Origin: Streptacidiphilus sp041262165
Lineage (GTDB): Bacteria; Actinomycetota; Actinomycetes; Streptomycetales; Streptomycetaceae
NCBI RefSeq assembly: GCF_041262165.1
Contig: NZ_JBGCBY010000009.1
Span: 260,081-324,080 of the forward strand
Reading direction: 5' to 3'
DNA: 64,000 nucleotides
A program made the translations under genes and the position numbers. Positions 8,654 through 16,234 of the stretch are shown piece by piece. The notes below the pieces were generated by a model. The model saw only the letters and a program-made list of their open reading frames with translations. It had not been told where the DNA came from and searched no databases. The first letter of the stretch is position 1; each line of letters starts with the position of its first letter.

Positions 8654-9391
8654 GTGACGACCCCGCTTCCCGGTCCACTGGCCACTCTGGCCCCGCTGCT
8701 GCAGCACTGGGGCTATGCCGCAGTGGGTCTCCTGGTCTTCCTGGACAACGCCCTGGTGCCCGTGCCGGGCCAGACCATCCTGATCGCCGCCTCCGTGTAT
8801 GCCGGAGCGGGGCGCCTGAACATTGTCGTCGTGGCCCTGGTCGCACTGGTGGCCGCGACGGCCGGCGGCGTGGCCGGCTACCTGATCGGACGCACCGGCG
8901 GCCGCGCCTTCATCCATCGCTTCGGCCGATACGTGTTGCTGCCGCCGGACCGATTCGCCAAGGCCGAGGACTTCTTCACCCGCAACGGCGCAAAGGTCGT
9001 CACCTTCGCCCGCTTCCTCGACGTCCTGCGCCAGACCGGCGGCGCGCTGGCCGGCACCACCGACATGCCCTGGCGCCGCTTCGCCGTCTACAACGCCCTG
9101 GGCGCCGCCCTGTGGGTCGGCACCTGGTCGGCCCTGGGATACGCCGCAGGCTCGAACATCGGCCCGATCTACGCCCAGGTCACCCGCTACCAGCTGTACG
9201 TGCTCGCCGCCCTGGCCGCACTGGCCCTCGCCCTGGCCGTCCGTCACCTGGCACGCCGCCGACGCCGCGCCCAGCACGATGACCTTCCGTCAGCGTCGGG
9301 GCCCGGGGTCCCCGAGGACTCCACCGACCAGGCCGATCAGAGCCCGCCCGGCGAACCCAACACACCCACTCCCCCGACGAACGGCGACTGA
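8654..9391 (+). CDS. DedA/VTT-domain membrane protein
   Basis: Integral membrane protein of 245 residues in the DedA (SNARE-associated) superfamily, implicated in lipid carrier flipping and membrane homeostasis. Visible are the N-terminal segment VFLDNALVPVPGQTILIAAS, the GYLIGRTGGRAFI stretch, the FARFLDVLRQTGGALAG motif matching the DedA F-x-R-x-x-P/D...G-x-x signature, and C-terminal helices followed by a basic, then acidic, cytoplasmic tail. The GTG start at 8654 follows GGGAGGG. It stands alone. Confidence 0.9.
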   Translation: MTTPLPGPLATLAPLLQHWGYAAVGLLVFLDNALVPVPGQTILIAASVYAGAGRLNIVVVALVALVAATAGGVAGYLIGRTGGRAFIHRFGRYVLLPPDRFAKAEDFFTRNGAKVVTFARFLDVLRQTGGALAGTTDMPWRRFAVYNALGAALWVGTWSALGYAAGSNIGPIYAQVTRYQLYVLAALAALALALAVRHLARRRRRAQHDDLPSASGPGVPEDSTDQADQSPPGEPNTPTPPTNGD

Positions 9392-9475
9392 CAACCAACT
9401 CGTTCGGCGGGTCCGCCCTGTGCTGGCCCACTGGAGACGCTCGGCCGGCCTGGGCACGGGTGCCTTCGGATCGCC

Positions 9476-9507
9476 CGGGCGTCCGCGGATCCGGGCGTCC
9501 GCGGATT
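9476..9507. repeat. 16-bp tandem duplication
   Basis: Two consecutive copies of CGGGCGTCCGCGGATy at 9476-9491 and 9492-9507 in the spacer between dedA and the TetR gene. Confidence 0.8.
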
Positions 9508-9540
9508 CGGCCGACCTGCCGGTAGCGGCCCTCCCGCCGC

Positions 9541-9594
9541 ACTTTGCCGCTGAGGGAAAATCCCACCTCGCGGAGGGGAGATTCGCGGCAAAGT
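9541..9594. terminator. Inverted repeat, likely terminator
   Basis: ACTTTGCCGC (9541-9550) pairs perfectly with GCGGCAAAGT (9585-9594), extended by CCGC/GCGG with one bulged base, around a 34-nt loop that itself contains complementary G/C runs. It could end the dedA transcript. It lies only two bases from the TetR operators, so a regulatory role is also possible. Confidence 0.45.
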
Positions 9595-9596
9595 AG

Positions 9597-9636
9597 CGGT
9601 ACATTGGTACCGTAAGTTAGCAGTACATCTGTACCG
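9597..9636. promoter_or_regulatory. Two TetR-type operators, CGGTAC-N4-GTACCG
   Basis: Site 1 at 9597-9612 is a perfect CGGTAC-N4-GTACCG inverted repeat; site 2 at 9621-9636 is CAGTAC-N4-GTACCG, one mismatch. Their centres are 24 bp apart. They directly precede AAGGAGGG and the TetR start at 9656, implying autoregulation of the TetR-membrane protein operon. Confidence 0.7.
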
Positions 9637-9655
9637 GATAGATCAAGGAGGGACG

Positions 9656-10264
9656 ATGACCAAGGCGGCTGACGGGCGTCTCGCGCGCGGCGAAGCCCGC
9701 AAGACACTGCTGCTGGACGCCGCCGTCCGCATCGTCGGCGAACAAGGGGCGGGCGCGCTCACGCACCGCGCCGTCGCCGCCGGTGCCGCCGTGTCGCTCG
9801 CCTCCGTCACCTACCACTACCCCTCGATCGATGACCTGCGCCAGGCGACCTTCGAACACGCCGGGTCAAGGATCGGACTGGAGTTCCTCGCTCTCGTCAC
9901 CCGTACCGCTTCGCAACCCGACGCCCTGCCGGAGTTGTGCGGGGACTTCACCGCGCATCTGGTCGCCGATCGGCGCACCGACGCGATCGCCGTCTTCGAG
10001 ATGATCCTCGCGGCCGGCCACGATCCGGAACTCGGTCCGGTCAAGCGACTCCTGGACCAGCGGCTCGCCCGCCTCCTGGAGCCCTATGTCGGCTCGGAAG
10101 CCGCGGCGCTGACCGTGACCGCCGCGATGCAGGGCCTCGTGCTCACCGCCCTCGCGCCCGACCCGGCGCGTGATCCGCAATGGCTGCGCGGCGCGGTGAG
10201 CGATCTCATCCGCCGCTACCGTGCCACCCCTCGACCCGGAGATTCCTCATGGACCCGTTCTTGA
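9656..10264 (+). CDS. TetR-family transcriptional regulator
   Basis: Regulator of 202 residues. The N-terminal helix-turn-helix (residues about 15-60, LLDAAVRIVGEQGAGALTHR then SLASVTYHYPSIDDL) precedes a mostly helical ligand-binding domain. It has a strong ribosome site (AAGGAGGG) and two palindromic operators directly upstream. The last 16 bases overlap the start of the next gene, which is therefore a probable translationally coupled target. Confidence 0.93.
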   Translation: MTKAADGRLARGEARKTLLLDAAVRIVGEQGAGALTHRAVAAGAAVSLASVTYHYPSIDDLRQATFEHAGSRIGLEFLALVTRTASQPDALPELCGDFTAHLVADRRTDAIAVFEMILAAGHDPELGPVKRLLDQRLARLLEPYVGSEAAALTVTAAMQGLVLTALAPDPARDPQWLRGAVSDLIRRYRATPRPGDSSWTRS

Positions 10265-10935
10265 CCGCCGTCAGCGGCATAGCCTGGACGATCGTCTACA
10301 TCAGCGCGATCAGGATCGGGTTCCGCGACCGGACCTATGCGATACCCATGGCCGCGCTGGGCCTCAACTTCGCCTGGGAGTCCACCTACGCGGTACACGA
10401 CCTGCTGGGCGGCCTGTCGCCGCAGGGCGTGGTCAACCTCGCCTGGGCACTGGCGGACCTCGTCATCGTGTACACCTTCTTCGCCTTCGGCCGCGCCGAG
10501 TTCCCGCGCTTCGTGTCGCGGCCCCTCTTCACCGCCTGGGGCGTGCTGCTGTTCGTCACGTCCTATGCGGTGCAGTGGCTGTTCATCGCGCAGTTCGGCA
10601 CAAACGAGGGCGCCCGTTACTCGGCCTTCCTGCAGAACCTGCTGATGTCGGTCCTGTTCATCGCGATGCTCATCGCGCGGCGGAGCCTGCGCGGGCAGAC
10701 CCTCACCATCGCCGTCGCGAAATGGCTCGGTACCCTTGCGCCCACCATCTTGATCGGCGTGCTCGACCACTCGGCCTTCGTTCTCGGCATCGGCGTCCTC
10801 TGCAGCGTGTTCGACCTCCTCTACATCGGCCTCGTGCTCTGGGCGAAGACCCACCCGGACGCACTCGCCACCGCCGCTACGCCCAGCCCGGAACCCCAGC
10901 CCGAGCCGCTGCCGCACTCGTCCGTCACGGCCTGA
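10249..10935 (+). CDS. Transmembrane terpene cyclase-like protein (PaxB/Pyr4/DmtA1 type)
   Basis: Integral membrane protein of 228 residues with about seven helices. Its layout matches the small membrane-embedded terpene cyclases of fungal meroterpenoid and bacterial drimentine pathways: GIAWTIVYISAIRIGFRDR, NFAWESTYAV (the Glu aligns with a catalytic acid of Pyr4-type enzymes), YSAFLQNLLMSVLFIAM, AKWLGTLAPT and VFDLLYIGLVLWAK. The ATG at 10249 is preceded by GGAG with seven bases spacing and overlaps the TetR gene. No prenyltransferase or epoxidase gene is nearby, so it may be a stand-alone family member with another role. Confidence 0.75.
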   Translation: MDPFLTAVSGIAWTIVYISAIRIGFRDRTYAIPMAALGLNFAWESTYAVHDLLGGLSPQGVVNLAWALADLVIVYTFFAFGRAEFPRFVSRPLFTAWGVLLFVTSYAVQWLFIAQFGTNEGARYSAFLQNLLMSVLFIAMLIARRSLRGQTLTIAVAKWLGTLAPTILIGVLDHSAFVLGIGVLCSVFDLLYIGLVLWAKTHPDALATAATPSPEPQPEPLPHSSVTA

Positions 10936-10954
10936 CCCCAGCGGGCAGCCGGCC

Positions 10955-11056
10955 GAACTCGACGAGTTCGGTATCGAAGTCGGCGCATACGGCGCGCATG
11001 ATGTCTTCGCGTCGCTTGAGGATCTCGTCGGTGAACGGTCCGCGCCGGTACTTGAG
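10955..11056 (-). pseudogene. IS200/IS605-family TnpA transposase remnant
   Basis: In one frame the minus strand reads KYRRGPFTDEILKRREDIM and then RAVCADFDTELVEF, the N-terminal region of IS200-type TnpA (HUH transposase). A TGA sits immediately before it, and the frame leaves the family after VEF, before the HVHLL catalytic motif. Only about 34 codons survive, so it is an inactive scar. Confidence 0.75.
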
Positions 11057-11114
11057 TCACACGCCCCGCGATCGCACGAACCGGATCGATCCCACCCCAA
11101 GCAACCCCTGTGCG

Positions 11115-11879
11115 CTACTGGCTCACCCGCTCGACCAGGAAATCCTCCCAGGTCCGCTTGCCCTCAAGCACCCCATCGAGAGACAGGTTGTCGGCGGCCC
11201 GGTAGGCGCGGCCTACCTTTCCGGGCATCCGGACCGGCAGCATCGGGCGGCGCTTGCCGCGCGCGCCCAGGTATCCGCGGGCCAGGTCCGCCATCGTGTA
11301 GACCGTCGGCCCCACCAGGTCCGGCACCAGGCCTGCTGGCTGGCCGAGCGTCAGTTCCACGAGCCGGGCCGCCACGTCTCGCGAGTCGACCGGCTGGAAC
11401 CGCAGGCCGCCCGGGCAGGGCACCACCGGCATCTTCGCCATCTTCCCCACCGTGTCCAGGACCAGGTCGTGGAACTGGGCGGCACGCAACGTCGTCCATG
11501 GAATGCCGCACTCTGCTATGGCGCGCTCCGCACCCAACTTGGCCCGGAACCAATCGATCGGCATCGTGTCCGCCCCGATCACCGAGATGTACACGATGTG
11601 CTTCACCCCGGCTCGCGCCGCGGCCTCCACCAGGTTCCCGGTGGCCCGGTCGTCACCCTTGGGGCCGCCCGCGAGGTGCAGCACGGTCTCGACTCCGGCC
11701 ACCGCCGACTCGACCCCCTCGCCGCTGAGCAGGTCAGCGGTCACGTACTCGACGCTCTCTGCGGACTCGCGGCGGTGCCGGCTGAGGACCCGTACGTTGC
11801 GCCCGGCCTCGCGCAGCAGCGAGACAACATGCCCTCCCAGGGTGCCCGTACCACCGGTGACCAGGATCGTTGACGTCAT
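11115..11879 (-). CDS. NmrA-like NAD(P)-binding oxidoreductase
   Basis: Protein of 254 residues with the Rossmann motif ILVTGGTGTLGGHVV at the N-terminus, then VLHLAGG and YISVIGAD, typical of atypical SDR/NmrA-type proteins. The ATG at 11879 is chosen because GGAGAG precedes it by six bases; an in-frame codon 21 bases upstream is less likely. It is divergent from an ECF sigma gene, and a match to the promoter recognised by ECF41-type sigma factors precedes it (11963-11989). Such sigma factors commonly sit beside oxidoreductase or epimerase genes that they control. Confidence 0.88.
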   Translation of the reverse strand: MTSTILVTGGTGTLGGHVVSLLREAGRNVRVLSRHRRESAESVEYVTADLLSGEGVESAVAGVETVLHLAGGPKGDDRATGNLVEAAARAGVKHIVYISVIGADTMPIDWFRAKLGAERAIAECGIPWTTLRAAQFHDLVLDTVGKMAKMPVVPCPGGLRFQPVDSRDVAARLVELTLGQPAGLVPDLVGPTVYTMADLARGYLGARGKRRPMLPVRMPGKVGRAYRAADNLSLDGVLEGKRTWEDFLVERVSQ

Positions 11880-11962
11880 GACTTCTCTCCTCATTCGCAC
11901 GGTACGGGAGCCTGCCCCCCGGTACGTTCAACTCGATCTTGCGTATCTGCTTCTGCTGCTAT

Positions 11963-11989
11963 GACCCCCGGCAACCAAGGAATGTGACA
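11963..11989 (-). promoter_or_regulatory. Candidate ECF41-type promoter for the oxidoreductase
   Basis: Reading leftwards on the minus strand, TGTCACA (11989-11983) is followed after 16 bases by GGTC (11966-11963). The recalled ECF41 consensus is TGTCACA-N16-CGTC, so the -35 box is exact and the -10 box has three of four bases. The start codon of the oxidoreductase is 84 bases downstream. The -35 box overlaps the ribosome-site region of the sigma gene. Confidence 0.6.
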
Positions 11990-11991
11990 GC

Positions 11992-12870
11992 GTGACCGAT
12001 CACGACCGGCTGACAGCGCGTTTCGAGGAACGGCGTCCCCAACTGCGGGCAGTCGCCTATCGGATGCTCGGCTCGCTCAGCGAGGCCGACGACGCCCTGC
12101 AGGACGCCTGGCTGCGCATCGATCGCGCCGACACCGGCAACGTTGAGAACTTCGGCGGGTGGCTGACCACAGTGGTCGCGCGCGTGTGCCTCAACATGCT
12201 GCGCTCACGCGAGAATCGGCGCGAGGACCCGCTCGACGTGTCTGACCCGGTCCTTGACCACGGGTCCGGGGCCGACCCCGAGCAGGAGGCGTTGATGGCC
12301 GACTCGGTGGGCCTTGCGCTCCTTGTCGTGCTCGACAGGCTGGCACCCTCGGAGCGACTCGCCTTCGTGCTGCACGACATGTTCGCCGTGCCCTTCGACG
12401 AGATCGCCCCGGTGATCGAGAAGACCCCGGCCGCGACGAGGCAACTCGCGAGCCGCGCCCGCCGCCGGGTAAGAGGAGGCACGCCGGTGCCCGACGCCGA
12501 TCTGGCCCGCCGGCGTCGAGTCGTCGACGCCTTCCTGGCCGCCACCCGCGGCGGCGACTTCGACGCGCTGGTCACACTGCTCCACCCCGACGTGGTCCTG
12601 CGAGCCGACAAGTGGGTCGTCCCCACCCCCGAACCCATCTGCGTCAGCGGCGCCCACCCAGTGGCCAAGGGCGCGATGGCCGCCATGCAACGGGCCCAGT
12701 CCACCCAACCGGCACTGATCAACGGAGCGGTCGGGCTCGCGATGGCCCCGCTCGGACGACTGTTCCTGGTCCTGACCTTCACCATCACAGATGGCCTGAT
12801 CACCGAAATCGACGTGATCGCGGAACCGGGCCGCCTCTGCCAACTCGAACTCGCCGTCCTCGACGACTGA
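11992..12870 (+). CDS. ECF RNA polymerase sigma factor with C-terminal SnoaL-like domain (SigJ/ECF41-like)
   Basis: Sigma factor of 292 residues. Region 2 (RPQLRAVAYRMLGSLSEADDALQDAWLR) lies at residues about 14-45, region 4 (FAVPFDEIAPVIEKTPAATRQLASRARRR) at about 130-160, followed by a SnoaL/NTF2-like domain (residues 170-285) that serves as a built-in regulator in this group. The canonical DGGG motif of ECF41 proteins is not seen; the equivalent stretch reads ADKWVV, so the subgroup is uncertain. The GTG at 11992 follows AAGGA. No anti-sigma gene is adjacent, as expected for the group. Confidence 0.9.
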   Translation: MTDHDRLTARFEERRPQLRAVAYRMLGSLSEADDALQDAWLRIDRADTGNVENFGGWLTTVVARVCLNMLRSRENRREDPLDVSDPVLDHGSGADPEQEALMADSVGLALLVVLDRLAPSERLAFVLHDMFAVPFDEIAPVIEKTPAATRQLASRARRRVRGGTPVPDADLARRRRVVDAFLAATRGGDFDALVTLLHPDVVLRADKWVVPTPEPICVSGAHPVAKGAMAAMQRAQSTQPALINGAVGLAMAPLGRLFLVLTFTITDGLITEIDVIAEPGRLCQLELAVLDD

Positions 12871-13058
12871 TCGCCCAAGCCGGGTACGGCGGTGGACAGC
12901 GTCACCTGCTCGATGAGACAGGACAGCTGAGGGCGAAGCCCCGTGGATCGCGGGGCGTGAGTCACGCGTCCCAGCCACCCCGTAGGTGGCTCAGACGGAG
13001 GAGGCCACGCAGCGGCCAGCAGCGCCCTACCTCCAAGCCCAGTCGTTTGCGGCTGGGT

Positions 13059-13448
13059 TCAAGTTGGCAGGCATCCGCAGTTGCTTCCGTAGAGGAGGAA
13101 CCACAGGCCCAGCAGGAGCAGGACGATCAACAGCGTCACGCCCAGCTGTCGTAGTCGAAGCGGTCCAGGGTGTCTCCAGCGGGTGATCGTAGCGACAGCA
13201 CCGATCGCCAACAGGACGAGGGCACCGGAAGCGAGCACGCGGCTGCTGCGCTGCCAGCTCCAGAAGACTCCCGCGGCGAGGGCAGCCAGAAGCAGGCAAC
13301 TCAGCACCTGCACAAGGACTTCGCCAACGGTGTCCAGGACGATCTCCTTGATCACCTCCGAGGCTGCCCGCAGAGCGTGGCGTCCGGGCCGTGGTGGAGT
13401 TGGAGGGGCCGGACGTGCGGGCGATTCGTGGTCCGGCGTGGTCGTCAT
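13059..13448 (-). CDS. Small membrane protein, unknown function
   Basis: Protein of 129 residues with a Pro-rich N-terminal tail (residues 1-25), an amphipathic segment, and three strong hydrophobic helices (VLVQVLSCLLLAALAAGVFW, a middle segment, and LLIVLLLLGLWFLLYG). It ends with a short Cys-containing tail. I do not recognise the family. A GGCGGAG ribosome site touches the start. It is transcribed alone in the same direction as the epimerase gene upstream. Confidence 0.6.
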   Translation of the reverse strand: MTTTPDHESPARPAPPTPPRPGRHALRAASEVIKEIVLDTVGEVLVQVLSCLLLAALAAGVFWSWQRSSRVLASGALVLLAIGAVATITRWRHPGPLRLRQLGVTLLIVLLLLGLWFLLYGSNCGCLPT

Positions 13449-13547
13449 CTCCGCCCTTTCGCGTCTTGTGAATTGTGGACTGGCGGAGTCGAATATTCGA
13501 AGTGCCTACTCGGGCTCCTCGGGCGGAGGCCTGCTCGTGGCGTGCCT

Positions 13548-14507
13548 TTACTTGGTGAGGCCTCGGTAAGCGCGCACACGTCGCGTGAGGTCATGGGCGG
13601 CCTGTGGCCACTGGGTGTGGTCGAAGGCGAAGCCCGCCTCCAGCAGGCGCGTGGGGACGACGCGGCGGCTTTTGAGCAGGAGTTCGGCGTCCGAGCGCAG
13701 TGCGAACGCGCCGAGTTCGGCCATCCACTTCGTTGCGGGCAGGCCCGCCGGGACGCCCCAGGCGCCGCGCAGCGCGCGCATGAACGTGCGCTGCGGGACA
13801 GGACCGGGAGCAGCGAGGTTAACCGGCCCGGTGAGATCGTCCCGGTCGGCGAGGAACTCGATGGCGTTGACGAAGTCGTGGTCGTGGATCCAGGACACAT
13901 ATTGCGCTCCGCCCGCGACTGGGCCACCAAGACCGAGCCGGGCCAGCCGCAGGAGGACGTCGAAGACGCCGCCGCGATCAGGGCTCATCACCATGGCTGA
14001 GCGTAGGGCGACCTTGCGGGTGTGCGGCGTTTTGGCTTGCCCCTGCGCGCGTTCCCAGGCTTTGGCGATCTCGACGCTGTAGGCCCAGTAGTCCGGGATT
14101 CCGGGTTCAGTGCCGCCGATCACGCCGGTCGCCTCATCGTTGGGTGCGTCGAAGCGGTGTGCGTAGATGGTGGCTGTGCTCATTTGCAGCCAGACCCGGG
14201 GAGGCCGGGCGACGGCCGCGATCGCCTCGCCCACCACTTGGGTCGAGTGCACGCGCGAGTCCATCATGGCCTGCAGATTGGCCGCGGTGTAGCGGCAACT
14301 GACGCTGCGTCCAGCGAGGTTGATCACCACATCGCTGCCATCGATCACCTCAGCCCAGGGCCCCAGGGTCGCGCCGTCCCAGCGGACTTCACGCTCGCGC
14401 ACCGGCCGTCTGGTCAGGATCGCGACCTCATGGCCTGCGGCGGTCAGTGCGCGGTTCAAGATCGTGCCCACCTGCCCGGTTCCCCCGGGTATCACTACCT
14501 TCATCAA
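13548..14507 (-). CDS. TIGR01777-family epimerase (SDR39U1/YfcH-like)
   Basis: Protein of 319 residues. The N-terminal Rossmann motif VVIPGGTGQVGTIL, the stretch VVINLAGRSVSCRYTAANLQ and the C-terminal DUF1731 region (GAFALRSDAELLLKSRRVVP) are diagnostic of the TIGR01777 NAD-dependent epimerase family, whose substrate is unknown. GGGGGAGC precedes the double ATG. A perfect 14-bp palindrome about 40 bp upstream of the start is a likely repressor site; no TetR gene is adjacent. Confidence 0.92.
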   Translation of the reverse strand: MMKVVIPGGTGQVGTILNRALTAAGHEVAILTRRPVREREVRWDGATLGPWAEVIDGSDVVINLAGRSVSCRYTAANLQAMMDSRVHSTQVVGEAIAAVARPPRVWLQMSTATIYAHRFDAPNDEATGVIGGTEPGIPDYWAYSVEIAKAWERAQGQAKTPHTRKVALRSAMVMSPDRGGVFDVLLRLARLGLGGPVAGGAQYVSWIHDHDFVNAIEFLADRDDLTGPVNLAAPGPVPQRTFMRALRGAWGVPAGLPATKWMAELGAFALRSDAELLLKSRRVVPTRLLEAGFAFDHTQWPQAAHDLTRRVRAYRGLTK

Positions 14508-14547
14508 GCTCCCCCTCAGTGCATCGGGATGAGCCTAGCGCAGAGAG

Positions 14548-14561
14548 TTGAACATGTTCAA
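14548..14561. promoter_or_regulatory. Perfect palindrome TTGAACATGTTCAA, likely operator
   Basis: A 14-bp perfect palindrome 41-54 bases upstream of the epimerase start (14507). Sequences of this type are typical of TetR-family operators in actinomycetes. The cognate regulator is not in the immediate neighbourhood. Confidence 0.65.
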
Positions 14562-14756
14562 AAGCGAGCCCAGGCGATCGGAGGTCACGTGATCAGGGGC
14601 AGCAATACTTGGTGGCTAGTGCCGCATTGGCCGACCTTTGCCCCTATGGGATGAGGCCCGTCTTGTCTGGGATGATCTCCGATGCGAAGCCCCGGGAGCT
14701 GGGCTAGCAGATATCGGCGCGACAGAGCGCAGCACGCGGTCGTAGTATCCGTCGCC

Positions 14757-15641
14757 GTGGAGACCGCGACGCATGTCATGCGAGGCGCGGCTGGGGAACT
14801 CATCAGAGTCGAGGAGTTCGGCGAACCGGACGGGAAGCCGTTGCTCGTGCACGCTGGGAGTCCGGGGTCGCGGCGGCTGTTCCGGCCGGACGCGGAGCTG
14901 GCGGCGCGGGAGTTCGGCCTGAGGTTGCTCAGCTACGACCGCCCGGGGTACGGAGGCCGGCCACGTCGCCTGGACCGGCGGATCGCCGACGCGATCAGCG
15001 ACGTCCGGTGTGTCGCCGGAGAGTTGGGGATCGAACGGCTCGGGGTGTGGGGCTTCTCCGGCGGCGGCTCCTACGCGCTTGCCTGCGCCGCTCTACTACC
15101 TGACCTGGTCACCGGCGCGGCAGTCTTCGCCTGCTTCGCGCCGTACGGATCGCCGGGCCTGGACATCTGCGGGGACTGGCCGCAGGAGTCCCGCCGCGAG
15201 GTGGACCTGTTCTTCACCGATCGCCCGACCGCACGGGAGATCTGGCGTCAGGACGCGGCCCGCCAGTTCGCCACCCTTGGCACGCCGGAGGGCTGGATGG
15301 CCCGCTGGGGCGACGCGGCCGGCACGGACGACGCCCGGAGCTGGGAGGTGGCGTGTCACCTCGCGGCGGTGCAACGCGATTGCCTGACCCAGGGCGACGA
15401 CGGCTGGTGGGACGACTGGGCAGCGATCCTCACACCTTGGGGCTGCGACCTGACCTCCGTCGACGTCCCGGTTCAGCTGTGGCACGGAGCCCGCGACCGA
15501 GCAGTCCCCGTCGCAAACGGCCACTGGCTCGCCGCCCACGTCCCCGGCATAAAGGCGCACTTCCTGGAGCCGGAAGACCACACGAACATAGAACACAACA
15601 ACAGAGAGGCGGCCTACGCCTGGCTGAGTGGACTTGCCTGA
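14757..15641 (+). CDS. Alpha/beta hydrolase
   Basis: Protein of 294 residues with the alpha/beta hydrolase fold. The nucleophile elbow is GFSGGGS (G-x-S-x-G) near residue 100, a preceding SYDRPGYGG loop corresponds to the oxyanion region, and the acid and His are likely in HGARDRAVP and EPEDHTNIEH. The GTG at 14757 or the ATG at 14778 could be the start; neither has a strong ribosome site. Substrate unknown. Confidence 0.85.
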   Translation: METATHVMRGAAGELIRVEEFGEPDGKPLLVHAGSPGSRRLFRPDAELAAREFGLRLLSYDRPGYGGRPRRLDRRIADAISDVRCVAGELGIERLGVWGFSGGGSYALACAALLPDLVTGAAVFACFAPYGSPGLDICGDWPQESRREVDLFFTDRPTAREIWRQDAARQFATLGTPEGWMARWGDAAGTDDARSWEVACHLAAVQRDCLTQGDDGWWDDWAAILTPWGCDLTSVDVPVQLWHGARDRAVPVANGHWLAAHVPGIKAHFLEPEDHTNIEHNNREAAYAWLSGLA

Positions 15642-15759
15642 TAGGTCTTCTGCGAGTCTGACTCTTCTTGGCCCATGTCGGCATTCTCGCCCTCGATCGC
15701 CTCGGCTCAACTCGCTGCGCCGGCAGCAGGAGGCATGGGCGCCGAGCGTGTCCTGAGCG

Positions 15760-15963
15760 TCAACTCAGGGTTCGGCAGAAGGCCAGGTGGTGGCGGGCGG
15801 CGAGGACGTGGCCCGCTGCCCGGCGAGCAGGGCCGTCCTCGGTGAGGGCGGCGGCGAGGTGCACCTTGCTGTGGTCGGCGAGGTAGCCGCCGAGGGCGGC
15901 GTCGGGCAGGACGAGCAGCCCCGCGCTCGGCGCCGGCAGATCCCTGGACCTGGTGTCAGACAC
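15760..15963 (-). CDS. Hypothetical 67-residue protein or gene fragment
   Basis: A short frame with good third-position GC reading MSDTRSRDLPAPSAGLLVLP and then ...DHSKVHLAAALTEDG...RHHLAFCRTLS. The even, helical composition looks coding, but no family was recognised and no clear ribosome site is present. It may be the remnant of a longer gene. It lies in the spacer between the hydrolase and chitosanase genes, where nothing else is convincing. Confidence 0.3.
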   Translation of the reverse strand: MSDTRSRDLPAPSAGLLVLPDAALGGYLADHSKVHLAAALTEDGPARRAAGHVLAARHHLAFCRTLS

Positions 15964-16084
15964 CTTCCGGGCACGATGCGGTGGAGTTCCCCGCGTCCGG
16001 GCCCCACCCCGCTGCGAGGCACTCCCGCGATTGACGGCTCTACGCCCTTGTCATGGATGGGGCGAGAATGAGAACGTAATCAAG

Positions 16085-16101
16085 TAAGGAAAGCTTCCTA
16101 A
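16085..16101. promoter_or_regulatory. CsnR-box-like operator upstream of chitosanase
   Basis: TAAGGAAAGCTTCCTAA contains AGGAA and TTCCT arms around three bases. It resembles the palindromic box recalled upstream of Streptomyces chitosanase genes, bound by the ROK-type repressor CsnR. It lies 134 bp before the start codon. Confidence 0.6.
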
Positions 16102-16234
16102 CAATCGGCGCGGTGCGTCCGTGCGTCTGCCAGTCGACCCTGACGGCACCGGAGTTGGCCCCACCGCCACAGATGGCGCAGCAGGGCTCCGGCCACCAGG
16201 ACGGCTCGCGTACCCTCTCGAAGGCGGAGACCAT

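Noticed and set aside
9656..10935. Terpenoid biosynthetic gene cluster
   Set aside because: Only the membrane cyclase-like gene is present; no prenyl synthase, prenyltransferase, epoxidase or P450 is nearby.
12871..13058. Plus-strand coding after the ECF sigma gene
   Set aside because: The translation is Gln/Arg/Pro-rich and has no start signal; the region is a spacer before a minus-strand gene end.
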